From Desulfomonile sp. (GTDB lineage Bacteria; Desulfobacterota; Desulfomonilia; Desulfomonilales; Desulfomonilaceae), in assembly GCA_020216785.1 (NCBI GenBank), contig JAIWNO010000315.1:1-8982 (forward strand): DNA of 8,982 nt, in the 5' to 3' direction. Below the pieces are notes generated by a model. The model saw only the letters and a list, made by a program, of their open reading frames with translations. It did not search any database and was not told the DNA's origin. The position numbers were made by a program, and so were the translations under genes. Each line of letters starts with the position of its first letter. The first letter of the stretch is position 1. Positions 1 to 6,753 of the stretch are shown here, piece by piece.

Positions 1-199
1 TCGGCACTTTGCCCGCGACTTTCACCTCGCCGTTTACCACGAGCGCGGGCGTCATGAACACTCCGTATTGGGCAAAGGCATTGATGTCCTCAACCTTCAC
101 CACATCGGCATTAATGCCGTTCTTCTTGACCAATCCGGTGACCGTGTCGTAAAGCTTGTTGCACTTGGCGCATCCGACACCCAGGATTTCAACTTTCAT
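1..199 (-). CDS. Small thioredoxin-like redox-active disulfide protein (partial)
   Basis: The 66 visible residues begin MKVEILGVGC and contain a GCAKC motif, so the redox-active cysteines are C10 and C13 of a CxxC site. A MTPALVVNGEV segment at about residues 50-60 holds the cis-proline (TP) loop of the thioredoxin fold. This matches the short (about 75-80 residue) family often annotated as redox-active disulfide protein 2, a cytoplasmic thiol-disulfide protein often encoded beside ArsR regulators and metalloid permeases. The ATG at 197-199 is preceded by a GGGGAA Shine-Dalgarno sequence at a suitable distance. The window edge removes only the last few residues. It lies about 90 bp downstream of the ankyrin gene on the same strand and may share its transcript. 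The family is clear; the physiological substrate is not known from the sequence. Confidence 0.9.
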   Translation of the reverse strand, partial: MKVEILGVGCAKCNKLYDTVTGLVKKNGINADVVKVEDINAFAQYGVFMTPALVVNGEVKVAGKVP

Positions 200-291
200 G
201 CATGTTCCCCTTTCGTTTCGCTTTCCCGGCTCCCTGTGGCCGAGCGCCATGGAATGGACCGGTGCACGGGAGACGCGCGAGCACGTCTGTG

Positions 292-876
292 CTATTGTGT
301 GGCGATCCTGTCCAGATCCGGCTCCTTCGCCAGTATCATATCCGCCACGTCCCAGTGCGCTTGACTCGTTGCCAGGCTGAGGGCCGTAAGCCCGTTTCGT
401 GTCTTGACATTTACGTCACCGCCGCGATCCAGCAACAGTTGCACAACTTCCTTGTTTCCTCTCAGTGAGGCACATATGAGAGGGCTTTGATTGTATTCGT
501 CCTTCGCGTTGACGTCCGCTCCCTTTTCCAGGAGCATTCTTACCACTTCAACGTGGCCTTTGGCCGCAGCGGGCATCAGCGCGGTCTTTCCGTATCGGCC
601 TCTTGCGTTGACGTTCGCGCCTTGGTCGAGAAGGAATCCTACAACAAGTATGTTTCCATTAGCTGACGCGCGTTGCAACGCGGTCTTGCCCTCCCGATCA
701 AAGGCGTCAACAGCAGCCCCTCGTTCCAGGGCGGATTTGACCTCAACGACACTTCCCGCTTCAGCGGCCTGGGCCAGTTGTGATACGGGGTCCGTTTCAA
801 CCCAAGAGGTCCCGACAAACCAAGCCGTCAAAGCAAATGCGCCTGCGGCCAATATTGTTCCGAGAAATGCCTTCAA
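292..876 (-). CDS. Membrane-anchored ankyrin-repeat protein
   Basis: The protein has a hydrophobic N-terminal segment (about residues 3-20 from the chosen start, containing LGTILAAGAFALTAWFVG) that is a signal anchor or signal peptide. About five ankyrin repeats then run to the C-terminus, with classic units such as GKTALMPAAAKGHVEVVRML and LLEKGADVNAKDEYNQSPL. Ankyrin repeats mediate protein-protein contacts; no catalytic domain is present. The frame is open to a TTG at 892-894, but I prefer the in-frame TTG at 874-876. It has GGGAGG ten bases upstream and gives a typical MKAFLG signal start, whereas the TTG at 894 overlaps that ribosome binding site. If exported, the repeats would act in the periplasm or at the membrane. 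The gene sits between an ArsR regulator and a thioredoxin-like gene, an unexpected place. The ankyrin call is very sure; partner and role are unknown. Confidence 0.9.
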   Translation of the reverse strand: MKAFLGTILAAGAFALTAWFVGTSWVETDPVSQLAQAAEAGSVVEVKSALERGAAVDAFDREGKTALQRASANGNILVVGFLLDQGANVNARGRYGKTALMPAAAKGHVEVVRMLLEKGADVNAKDEYNQSPLICASLRGNKEVVQLLLDRGGDVNVKTRNGLTALSLATSQAHWDVADMILAKEPDLDRIATQ

Positions 877-1217
877 TTCCTCAATACCTCCCAACGATCA
901 AATGGTCCCCCGATCGGTGAACCGTGGCGGGAAATCCGATCACGGTTTTCCCGTCATGTCAACAATTACCGGCGATGAAGCGATTTCCCGCGCACGCAAG
1001 GTATTGATCATGATAATTGCCTTTGCACTGTAGTCCCCAATCGCCGGGCAAATCGAGCATTGAGGCTGAATGGCCTGAAAGGTGCGGTACTTCAGATGGG
1101 GCTTTCGCTTGGGCGAAACTCCTATTTTCTAAATCGGTCAAAAAACCGATGAACTCCCACGTATAGCAATGGGCTGCCACCCGCTCATCCCGCCCCGCCT
1201 CCGACGTTGTTCATCGA
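877..1217. other. Intergenic region with several short inverted repeats
   Basis: I see no convincing gene here. A 73-codon open frame on the minus strand (959-1180) has no ribosome binding site and no recognisable protein character. Four short inverted repeats are visible: TTTCGC/GCGAAA (1103-1118, four-base loop), ATCGGT/ACCGAT (1133-1150, six-base loop), and two mutually exclusive stems, AACCGTG/CACGGTT (920-947) and CGGGAAA/TTTCCCG (928-953), just upstream of the ankyrin gene. None is followed by a run of T on the minus strand, so none is a canonical terminator. An ATCATGAT palindrome lies at 1007-1014. The region could be a leader controlling the ankyrin gene, but that is inference. Confidence 0.4.
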
Positions 1218-1541
1218 TCAGGCAATCATGGCCGAGCGCTGGTTTTCCAGCCTTCTCAGCACCGCGTCCTCCATGCACCGGGCGAAATCGATTGCGCAGG
1301 GCATGGCGAGCGAGTACATCACCTTGAGGCCGTCTCGCCGGTCAGAGACGATCCCTGCACGTCTCAGTACCGAAAGATGCCTGGAGACGTTGGAAATATC
1401 CGTCCCCACATGCGCAACGATGTCGCACACGCACTGTTCGCCGTCGCGGAGATATTCGATGATGCCGAGGCGCAGGGGGTGTCCCATTGCCTTGAAGACA
1501 TCGGCTTTGAGGCGCAATCGCTCTTTTTCGTGCGTTTCCAT
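1218..1541 (-). CDS. ArsR/SmtB-family metalloregulator
   Basis: This 107-residue protein is a full-length ArsR-type winged-helix repressor. The segment MGHPLRLGIIEYL (19-31) is the typical start of the fold. EQCVCDIV (35-42) carries the paired cysteines C37 and C39, matching the CVC metal-binding signature at helix alpha-3 of arsenic- and cadmium-sensing members. DISNVSRHLSVLRRAGIV (48-65) is the DNA-recognition helix-turn-helix, followed by the wing (RRDGLKVMYSL). Extra cysteines C82 and C89 near the C-terminus could complete a thiol site. Such proteins release DNA when As(III), Sb(III) or a soft metal binds. The ATG has a GGAG ribosome binding site eight bases upstream and lies about 23 bases from a well-formed promoter. 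Likely targets are its own promoter and the downstream thioredoxin-like gene. The family is certain; the metal is inferred. Confidence 0.95.
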   Translation of the reverse strand: METHEKERLRLKADVFKAMGHPLRLGIIEYLRDGEQCVCDIVAHVGTDISNVSRHLSVLRRAGIVSDRRDGLKVMYSLAMPCAIDFARCMEDAVLRRLENQRSAMIA

Positions 1542-1570
1542 TCATCTCCACGGTTTGATTAATTGCGAAA

Positions 1571-1599
1571 ATAGTAGAGCATAACGCCTCCCGCGTCAA
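1571..1599 (-). promoter_or_regulatory. Sigma-70 promoter of the ArsR-family gene
   Basis: Read on the minus strand, a -35 element TTGACG (1594-1599) is separated by exactly 17 bases from a -10 element TACTAT (1571-1576). Transcription would start near 1564, leaving a leader of about 22 bases before the ATG at 1541. A self-regulating ArsR repressor would be expected to bind around the AT-rich stretch 1555-1576, but I see only a poor inverted repeat there, so no operator is called. Confidence 0.7.
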
Positions 1600-1750
1600 C
1601 ACTTTTCCCACAAGCCCGATCAAATGCAACAAAGCGAAGCCAAATGGACCGTAACGCGATTTTAGCTTGACCTGAACGAGAGGAAGTGCTTGAAACCATT
1701 GCACATGGATCTACACCCTCAACCGCCATCGCTGAAACAGGCATCTTTCA

Positions 1751-1758
1751 AAAGGAGG
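1751..1758 (+). promoter_or_regulatory. Ribosome binding site deciding the GTG start of the RNase H gene
   Basis: AAAGGAGG is a near-perfect Shine-Dalgarno sequence nine bases before GTG 1768. It supports that codon over the in-frame ATG at 1690. Confidence 0.75.
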
Positions 1759-1767
1759 CGCTGCATC

Positions 1768-2229
1768 GTGATCTGCAAGGCCTACTTCGACGGTTCTTGT
1801 TTCCTCAACAACTGTGGCATCGGCTACACCATTCGTGACGCAAACGGCGCGCTTCTCTGCACCGTATCGAGGTATGTCGGCCGAGGCGATCCTCTCAAGG
1901 CCGAATATCTCGCTCTCGCGGCTGTCATGGAGCGGCTGGCGCGGCTCAGCATCGATGAAGCGGTCATCCATGGCGACAGCAGGACAGTTATCGGTCAGGT
2001 GAACGGCTTAATGAATACGCGTAAAAACAACCGGTTCCGCGACATTATTATCAAAACACAGCGTTTCCTCGGCGACCACCCCGGCTGGTATCTCAAATGG
2101 ATCCCACGCGCGGAGAACAGCCTCGCGGACGCGCTTGCAACCGAGGGACTGAGCGTTGCGAGATCAGCGCTGCCGTCGCTTACACTCCGTGCCCGGAAGT
2201 CCGTGTCATACAAATGCGCAATCAAATAG
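1768..2229 (+). CDS. Stand-alone RNase H-fold protein (RVT_3 / RNase HI-like)
   Basis: From a GTG start the product is 153 residues, the usual size of a single RNase H domain. The four acidic residues of the active site are present: D8 in KAYFDGSC, E46 in KAEYLAL, D70 in VIHGDSRTVI, and D121 in RAENSLADALA. The last block, R-x-x-N-x-x-A-D-x-L-A, is typical of the reverse-transcriptase-like RNase H subfamily. The expected activity is Mg-dependent cleavage of the RNA strand of RNA-DNA hybrids. The GTG at 1768-1770 is preceded nine bases upstream by AAAGGAGG (1751-1758). An in-frame ATG at 1690 would add 26 basic, uncharacteristic residues and has no comparable site. It is the only plus-strand gene, divergent from the ArsR gene. 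No clear promoter is seen. Whether it is the cell's main RNase HI or an accessory copy cannot be told. Confidence 0.9.
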   Translation: MICKAYFDGSCFLNNCGIGYTIRDANGALLCTVSRYVGRGDPLKAEYLALAAVMERLARLSIDEAVIHGDSRTVIGQVNGLMNTRKNNRFRDIIIKTQRFLGDHPGWYLKWIPRAENSLADALATEGLSVARSALPSLTLRARKSVSYKCAIK

Positions 2230-2275
2230 CCGGCTATCCTGGATAATACGATATTTCGTTTAAGGTTGTACGATG

Positions 2276-2342
2276 GCCCTGGAGGGGCGCACCCGCGGGT
2301 GCGCCCAAATTCCGGGCCGACACGCGGGTCGGCCCCTACCGG
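2276..2342. repeat. Double-palindrome intergenic repeat (REP/MITE-like)
   Basis: Two strong palindromes stand side by side. The first, 2285-2306, is a perfect 22-base inverted repeat centred on CGCG, with arms GGGCGCACCCG. The second, 2314-2335, has eight-base arms GGGCCGAC/GTCGGCCC around a six-base loop. A short AAATTCC spacer joins them. The outer ends also match as an imperfect inverted repeat (CCTGGAGGGG at 2278-2287 against the complement of CCCCTACCGG at 2333-2342, 8 of 10). This layout resembles dispersed palindromic elements seen between genes in many deltaproteobacterial and related genomes. It has no coding capacity and no T-run, so it is not a standard terminator, although it could fold strongly in RNA from either direction. 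It separates the RNase H gene from the convergent 106-residue gene. Confidence 0.8.
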
Positions 2343-2456
2343 ACGTGGCTCATGTTACGTGTCTGAAAGCGCATTGGTCTCAGGCCCGTTCTCTCCAAAG
2401 GCCCTCGCTGACGAGCACGTAAGGCATTTCTGAATCAATCCACCAGATTGTGGGGC

Positions 2457-2777
2457 TCACCGCTGTGCGTGCCCTTGCTCCACGATCAGAGCGGGGATGG
2501 GCTCCGGCAAGACGGCGGATTTCCAAAAATCTGGATCAGGAGCGAGACTCGCTTTGCCGCCGGCTTCGAAGGTGACCACAACGCGCTTACCGCGCTTGCA
2601 CCATTCGCAGACCTTTGTGGGCACAAGCACGTGGCGGCCTTTCGCTCCGTTCACCGTAATGGTGATTGGAGTGCTTCGGATAATCGGTCCATTGTCGCGC
2701 TCGGTCGGCTGTGCGTGCGCACCGGCACCCGGGAGGGCAAGCCATGCGATAAGACACGCAACGACAAGGAGCTTCAT
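2457..2777 (-). CDS. Small secreted protein with a CxxC motif, function unknown
   Basis: The 106-residue product begins MKLLVVACLIAWLALPGAGA and has a clear Sec signal peptide with likely cleavage after AHA (residue 22). The mature part of about 84 residues contains a single CEWC pair (C57, C60) in a stretch of alternating hydrophobic residues (GRHVLVPTK and KRVVVTFEAGG), which suggests a small beta-rich periplasmic domain. I do not recognise the family. The CxxC could be redox-active or could bind a metal or haem, but no CxxCH or thioredoxin fold is visible. The ATG lies ten bases after the stop of the co-polymerase gene with only a weak ribosome binding site, so translation may be coupled. 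A role in envelope or polysaccharide processes is suggested only by position. Confidence 0.75.
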   Translation of the reverse strand: MKLLVVACLIAWLALPGAGAHAQPTERDNGPIIRSTPITITVNGAKGRHVLVPTKVCEWCKRGKRVVVTFEAGGKASLAPDPDFWKSAVLPEPIPALIVEQGHAQR

Positions 2778-2787
2778 GGAAACTTAC

Positions 2788-4260
2788 TCACGCACGGTCC
2801 TGTTCAGGTCCTCCGTCCGCAGGAAGGCGTTTCAGCGAGGCAAGCACCTGGAACCCTGTGGCGTTTTCCACTTCTTGAGGGGTGTTGAACGTGCGATCAA
2901 AGAGGTTGGCCATCATGATGAGCCCGATTCCAAGCGGGAACGCAAAGACGAACGCGCCGGCCACCATGAGCCCGCGTTGCGGGAAGATCGGTCGGGCAGG
3001 AAGATACGGCTGGCTGACGATACGCACATTGTGCACATGGCCGGCTTCTACCAGTTCGTCGATGCGCACGTCTTCCACCTTGCTCAGGTACTTCAGGTAG
3101 CGTTCCTTTGCTACTGCTACGGCAAGCTCAAGCTGACCGGCCTCCTGGGTCCGTTGCTCGATGAGCGTAAGTCGTGCGAGCTTCTCTTTGCGGCTTGTCT
3201 CCATAACCTCCCGCTTTGAGATCATATTGGCCAGCTCGCCGCGGAGGGCATCGCGGAATTTCGTTGTAAGGTCATTGACCAAGGCCTTGGACTCCTCGTA
3301 ATCGCGGGTGCCTTCGCCGAAGTTCTGACACACCTGGAGGTTGCGCTCGCTCGCGCGGAGAAGCTGGGCCGCCATGACACTAATCACCGGGTTTTGGAAC
3401 GAGGCGAGTTGTCCGGTGGGGATCGTGTTGCGGTCCAATTCCTTGAGCATGTTCTCGACCTGTTTGATGTCCGCGTCCAGTTTGATGAGCGTGTCGTCGA
3501 TCTGCCGAACAAGGCCGATCTCTTCTTCGATCTGTTTCTCGGGGATGAAGATCTCCCATTTCTTCTTGAACGCCATCAGGTCCGCCAGGGCCTTGTCATA
3601 GGCGGCCCGATGCGTGTCCACTTCTTTGCCGAAAAAGCCGATAGCGCCCCGCACTGAATAGATCTTCGTACGATACGGGATGTAGATGTCGAGAAGTGTG
3701 GTCAGGATGTGTCTGGTTTTAACGGGATCATCGTAGCGAAAGGTAATATCGAGCACTCTGGATTTGGGCAAAGGATCCACTTTGCACCGCTTGCGCATTG
3801 CGATGGCGGTTTGCTGGACCTTTTCCGCCTCCTTGACCGCTTTCGTCTGGGAGGGGTCGGTGAGCCCCAGCGTCTCCTTGATCATGTCCTTCAAATCGAC
3901 CAGAGGTGAAAGCGGCGACCACCGTTCCGTCTGCTCGAAATACGGCAACCCGAGCTTATTGACTGTTTGAGTCCAGAGGTCAAGGCTCAGGAGCAGCTCC
4001 ATTTCACTGTTGAGGTCGGACTCGTCGACGTCCAGGTTTACCATCGGCGAGAAACCGGCCTGGGGGACCTTAACCACGTTGGGGCTTTGCTCCTTGCCCC
4101 TGATAAGCACCTTTCCCCCGCTCTCGTACACCGGCGAAACCCAGTACGTCCCCACGAGCGTTCCAATGGGCAGGAGGATTACGAGAATCACCAGAATGTA
4201 GATCCGGCGGAACAGAGCATTCAACGTGTCTCTGAGGGACACCCCGGTGTCTTGAGGCAT
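2788..4260 (-). CDS. Polysaccharide co-polymerase / chain-length determinant (Wzz/GumC-like)
   Basis: The 490-residue protein has the layout of inner-membrane polysaccharide co-polymerases. A short cytoplasmic N-terminus (SLRDTLNALFRR) precedes a first transmembrane helix (about residues 20-42, IYILVILVILLPIGTLVGTY) and the conserved SPVYESGGKVLIRG beta segment. A long periplasmic part with extended helical, coiled-coil-prone sequence (about 200-380) follows. A proline-rich PYLPARPIFPQ motif then precedes the second helix (about 430-454) and a short cytoplasmic tail (FDRTFNTPQEVENATG). There is no Walker-type tyrosine kinase domain, so any BY-kinase partner would be separate. Such proteins set chain length or assist export of O-antigen, capsule or exopolysaccharide. 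No glycosyltransferase or export gene lies in the window, so the polymer is unknown. The ATG at 4260 has only a purine-rich GAGAGAGTGAG upstream. Confidence 0.9.
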   Translation of the reverse strand: MPQDTGVSLRDTLNALFRRIYILVILVILLPIGTLVGTYWVSPVYESGGKVLIRGKEQSPNVVKVPQAGFSPMVNLDVDESDLNSEMELLLSLDLWTQTVNKLGLPYFEQTERWSPLSPLVDLKDMIKETLGLTDPSQTKAVKEAEKVQQTAIAMRKRCKVDPLPKSRVLDITFRYDDPVKTRHILTTLLDIYIPYRTKIYSVRGAIGFFGKEVDTHRAAYDKALADLMAFKKKWEIFIPEKQIEEEIGLVRQIDDTLIKLDADIKQVENMLKELDRNTIPTGQLASFQNPVISVMAAQLLRASERNLQVCQNFGEGTRDYEESKALVNDLTTKFRDALRGELANMISKREVMETSRKEKLARLTLIEQRTQEAGQLELAVAVAKERYLKYLSKVEDVRIDELVEAGHVHNVRIVSQPYLPARPIFPQRGLMVAGAFVFAFPLGIGLIMMANLFDRTFNTPQEVENATGFQVLASLKRLPADGGPEQDRA

Positions 4261-4318
4261 GGCGGACTCACTCTCTCGCTGCGGAACGCGATCCGGATTC
4301 GACTATGTTCTATGCATT

Positions 4319-4357
4319 TATCATATCAATATATCATATCAACTAATTATTATATCA
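4319..4357. repeat. AT-rich TATCA word repeats upstream of the co-polymerase gene
   Basis: The 11-base word TATCATATCAA occurs twice (4319-4329 and 4332-4342), offset by 13 bases. The pentamer TATCA occurs five times between 4319 and 4357. The block is far richer in AT than its surroundings and lies between the predicted -10 element and the co-polymerase start codon, so it would sit in the early transcribed leader. It could be an operator for an unknown regulator or a low-complexity tract; the sequence alone does not decide. Confidence 0.5.
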
Positions 4358-4378
4358 GAAGCAAGTCGCCCGAAACAA
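4349..4378 (-). promoter_or_regulatory. Predicted extended -10 promoter for the co-polymerase gene
   Basis: On the minus strand a perfect TATAAT (4349-4354) is preceded by TGA, giving the TGn extended -10 form. A weak -35 TTGTTT (4373-4378) lies 18 bases further upstream. The extended -10 can compensate for the poor -35. The leader to the ATG at 4260 would be about 80 bases and would carry the TATCA-word repeats. Confidence 0.5.
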
Positions 4379-4442
4379 TTACTCGTTTTCCCGTGCGAGC
4401 GTATTATGTTTTTTTATCCGAAGAAGGGCCTCGCGTCCCGCC

Positions 4443-4994
4443 TCACTTCTCCATGAGGACCTCAGCGACCGCGAGGAACAGGTCCGATTCACGCAGGACG
4501 CCGATAAGCTCTTCCCCCTCGTACACCGGCAGCACGGTGATTTTGTTCCGATACATAAGCTTAAGGGCGTCCAGCAAGTCCGCATTAACGTCGATTGTGC
4601 CGCGAACCTCGAGCATTACATCACTTACCTTGGCCTGCGCGTTCTTTATTACCCGAGCCCGAAACCCTGCCCGGGCTTCGTCCAGGTCGGTCGAATCGGC
4701 CTGCGCAAACGCTATGGAGACGCCGAGGGCCTCGAGTTTCACGGTAAGTCGTCCAGCCACCTCGGGGATAAGGACCCCCAGGATGCTGCGAAATGTGAGA
4801 ATTCCTACGAGCTTTCCCGCGCTATTCAGCACAAGCACGTTTCTGTGACCGGCTGCAGTACACTTGCCTTCTTCAACCTGGCAATAGAGCTTCCGGAGAA
4901 CCGGCACGGCTTCCCGGAGGGAGGAATGTTCACTCGTGACCGCGTATTCGCTCAACGGGACCAGCAGGTCCCTCAATTTTCGTGTTATCGGCAT
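4443..4994 (-). CDS. Two-CBS-domain protein
   Basis: The 183-residue product starts MPITRKLRDLLVPL and consists of a pair of CBS domains. The first is at about residues 18-80 (SSLREAVPVL, then NVLVLNSAGKLVGILTFRSIL) and the second at about 124-180 (KVSDVML, then NKITVLPVYEGEELIGVLRESDL). Paired CBS domains form a Bateman module that usually binds adenine nucleotides and reports energy or ionic state. No enzyme or transporter domain is attached, so it is a free-standing sensor or regulator, probably cytoplasmic. I chose the ATG at 4994 because AAGGAGG stands just upstream (5000-5006). A longer open frame to 5192 overlaps the preceding gene and is not protein-like. It follows the three-helix membrane protein by 71 bases on the same strand. 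Regulation of the neighbouring permease is plausible but unproven. Confidence 0.92.
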   Translation of the reverse strand: MPITRKLRDLLVPLSEYAVTSEHSSLREAVPVLRKLYCQVEEGKCTAAGHRNVLVLNSAGKLVGILTFRSILGVLIPEVAGRLTVKLEALGVSIAFAQADSTDLDEARAGFRARVIKNAQAKVSDVMLEVRGTIDVNADLLDALKLMYRNKITVLPVYEGEELIGVLRESDLFLAVAEVLMEK

Positions 4995-5065
4995 AACGGC
5001 CTCCTTATCCGAGATGGCGGCATTTCTCGAAGCCTGCGTCGCGCCTGTCAGGCAGGGGAAACCTC

Positions 5066-5491
5066 TCAGTGCCCCCCTGCTCCCAGAATACCGCTGGCCG
5101 CAACTCCAAGTATGACCGCTTCGAGCAAGGCAAACAAGGCGTAAAGCTTGTCGTTTTGCCTCCACAGCACCGGCACGATGGCTAAGAAACATATGACGGT
5201 GACCCCGGCAAGGAGAGCGATGCCGATAAAGTTGATAAAATCACCGTATCCCACCATTCCCAGCCAAGCCCAGCCCGCGTGCATTTGACAGTGGTCCAGG
5301 TATTTGTCGACGCTCATGTGCCAGCATCCGGGGACCTCTTGCAGAGGAATGTACGGTTTAAGCAGGCCCGTCAGGTAGATGACGTAGGTGACGAGGACAA
5401 GAATGAGTCCAAATAACATCCCCTTCTCGAGGATGTTGGCATACAGAATCTGCTCGGGTCTTGCCTGCAACGATTTCTCAAGCTCATCCAT
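5066..5491 (-). CDS. Three-helix membrane protein with Cys/His-rich loop, function unknown
   Basis: The 141-residue product starts MDELEKSLQARPEQ and has three predicted transmembrane helices: about 24-44 (GMLFGLILVLVTYVIYLTGL), 85-109 and 116-137. Positive charges before helix 1 and in the RQNDK turn after helix 2 place the N-terminus inside, and so the 40-residue loop between helices 1 and 2 on the periplasmic side. That loop holds C56, H58, H67, C68 and H71 (PGCWHMSVDKYLDHCQMHAG), an arrangement able to bind a metal or haem or to form a disulfide. It is 50 bases downstream of the TauE/SafE permease with an AGAGG ribosome binding site, so it is probably co-transcribed and a partner of it. 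I do not recognise the family; it does not look like the DUF1634 proteins that can accompany TauE homologues. A much longer frame reaching 5917 overlaps the permease and is an artefact. Confidence 0.8.
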   Translation of the reverse strand: MDELEKSLQARPEQILYANILEKGMLFGLILVLVTYVIYLTGLLKPYIPLQEVPGCWHMSVDKYLDHCQMHAGWAWLGMVGYGDFINFIGIALLAGVTVICFLAIVPVLWRQNDKLYALFALLEAVILGVAASGILGAGGH

Positions 5492-5541
5492 CACAGAACC
5501 TCTTTGAGATAAGAATTCAGAATCGATAGCGAATTCAGGGG

Positions 5542-6498
5542 TTATCCGAATATGCCCTTTTGCAGGGCCTTCAAACCGGCGAACGCCAACATGCCGATGA
5601 CAACCCAGCGAACCAGGGTCGGCTTGGCCACCTTGAGCAAACGCACCCCCACAAAAGACCCCAGCATGATGCCGACGAGCGACGGGACGACGATCAGCGG
5701 GATCACGCAGCCGTTGTTCATGTAGATCCACGCTGCCGACGTATCCGTGATAGATAGGAGAAACTTGCTGGTTGCAACGCTGATCTTCAGCGGGGCGCCC
5801 ATAAGCAGGTTGAGCACCGGCACGTTCGCCCACCCTGCCCCGAGACCGAACATCCCCGCCATGATCCCGATTGCCACGAAGAGCAGCAATCCCTGCCATG
5901 TGCGGTGAATCTTCCAATCGATAATCTGGCCGGTCGTGGCCTCCTGGTAAACGCCATAGATGCCCAGCACCGAGGAAAGTCTGTCCGCGCGAGGCACATC
6001 GGGAAGCTCAGACTTCTTGGCTGTGAGCATCAGCGCACAGATCCCGAGAATCGTGACGCCGAGGGCAATTTGCACGTACTTGGTGGGGAGCGCCAAGCCG
6101 ATCATGGCGCCGACAATTGAAAAGGTCGAGGCAATGAGTGCCACGGGCATCGCCAGCCTCAGGCTTGCCAGATTCATTTTCAGTAAACCCGGCCCTGCAG
6201 CCAACGCGCCGGCCAATGCCACCAGCAACCCTGCCCCGCGAACAAAGTCCAGATGAAAAGGAAAGAAACCGCTGATGATTGGTACGAAGAGCACTCCACC
6301 ACCGACCCCGCCGAGTACTGCAGCCACACCCATGACGAAAGTCACGACCAACAGGAGCACAGGCCACAGCCACCACGGGTATTGGGAGGAGGTCTGCCCC
6401 GCTGTGCCCGCAGCCTCTGCGAGCACGGGATGGTCCATCAACAGGAAAGCCAACAAGCAGGCGCCTACAATCAGGGCCGGTTTGGCAGATCTCGTCAT
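5542..6498 (-). CDS. TauE/SafE-family anion permease (sulfite exporter family)
   Basis: This 318-residue integral membrane protein has the two inverted-repeat signatures of the TauE/SafE (DUF81) family: GGVGGGVLFVPI at about 63-74 and GLGAGWANVPVLNLLMGAP followed by KISVATSKF at about 220-248. Around eight hydrophobic segments are visible. The N-terminus (to about residue 28, ending VLAEAAG) resembles a cleavable signal peptide or first helix. Family members move sulfite, sulfoacetate or other organosulfur anions out of or into the cell; which one applies here cannot be read from sequence. The ATG at 6498 is preceded by GGAG seven bases upstream. It heads a probable unit with the three-helix protein and CBS protein, and lies 255 bases downstream of the two response regulators. 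In sulfur-metabolising anaerobes sulfite export is a plausible role. Confidence 0.93.
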   Translation of the reverse strand: MTRSAKPALIVGACLLAFLLMDHPVLAEAAGTAGQTSSQYPWWLWPVLLLVVTFVMGVAAVLGGVGGGVLFVPIISGFFPFHLDFVRGAGLLVALAGALAAGPGLLKMNLASLRLAMPVALIASTFSIVGAMIGLALPTKYVQIALGVTILGICALMLTAKKSELPDVPRADRLSSVLGIYGVYQEATTGQIIDWKIHRTWQGLLLFVAIGIMAGMFGLGAGWANVPVLNLLMGAPLKISVATSKFLLSITDTSAAWIYMNNGCVIPLIVVPSLVGIMLGSFVGVRLLKVAKPTLVRWVVIGMLAFAGLKALQKGIFG

Positions 6499-6753
6499 TT
6501 CACGCTCCAGTTTTCCTTAGTCCGACATTGTATCCCGCTTCGATTGCAGTCGAGGAGGAAGGCCCACAAGGACGGACCTTCAACGCAAAAAAACACCTTC
6601 TCCCGTGCGGCAGCGGCCGCGCGGCTTATTCTTCGCGGGACCTTCCCCGACATCCCGCAACTGATCACAAGAGATGAAATAGTCTCGGAACCGCTTTTTT
6701 GGCGGCTAACCCATCCACCTACCACAACCGGGCCGTATGACTAGCTCACGCGC
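6499..6753. other. Leader region between response regulators and permease
   Basis: No convincing gene is present. A 76-codon minus-strand frame (6495-6725) overlaps the permease start and lacks a ribosome binding site or protein-like composition. On the minus strand there is a TACAAT -10-like hexamer about 30 bases before the permease ATG (6526-6531), but no good -35 partner. A hairpin with eight-base arms (6558-6565 with 6574-6581, one G-T pair, eight-base loop) and a GC-rich palindromic patch near 6613-6626 followed by a run of seven T at 6587-6593 (minus-strand reading) lie upstream. These could affect read-through from the regulator genes, but no canonical terminator is formed. Confidence 0.35.

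Noticed and set aside
959..1180. 73-codon minus-strand frame in the ArsR-ankyrin gap
   Set aside because: It has no ribosome binding site, no recognisable motif, and spans several inverted repeats.
4409..4415. T-run downstream of the CBS gene as part of a terminator
   Set aside because: On the coding (minus) strand it is an A-run, and no stable stem precedes it on the plus strand.
3967..4848. 293-codon plus-strand open frame
   Set aside because: It lies antisense to the co-polymerase and CBS genes, spans the AT-rich intergenic region, and its translation is serine/threonine/arginine-rich with no domain.
4995..5192. Longer start for the CBS protein
   Set aside because: The extension overlaps the upstream membrane protein, and AAGGAGG stands directly before ATG 4994.
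5492..5917. N-terminal extension of the three-helix protein to 283 residues
   Set aside because: It overlaps the TauE/SafE gene in another frame and the added residues are not protein-like; a ribosome binding site marks the start at 5491.
6689..6707. Hairpin AACCGC/GCGGCT as a terminator for the regulator genes
   Set aside because: The homopolymer run is in the loop, not after the stem, in both orientations.
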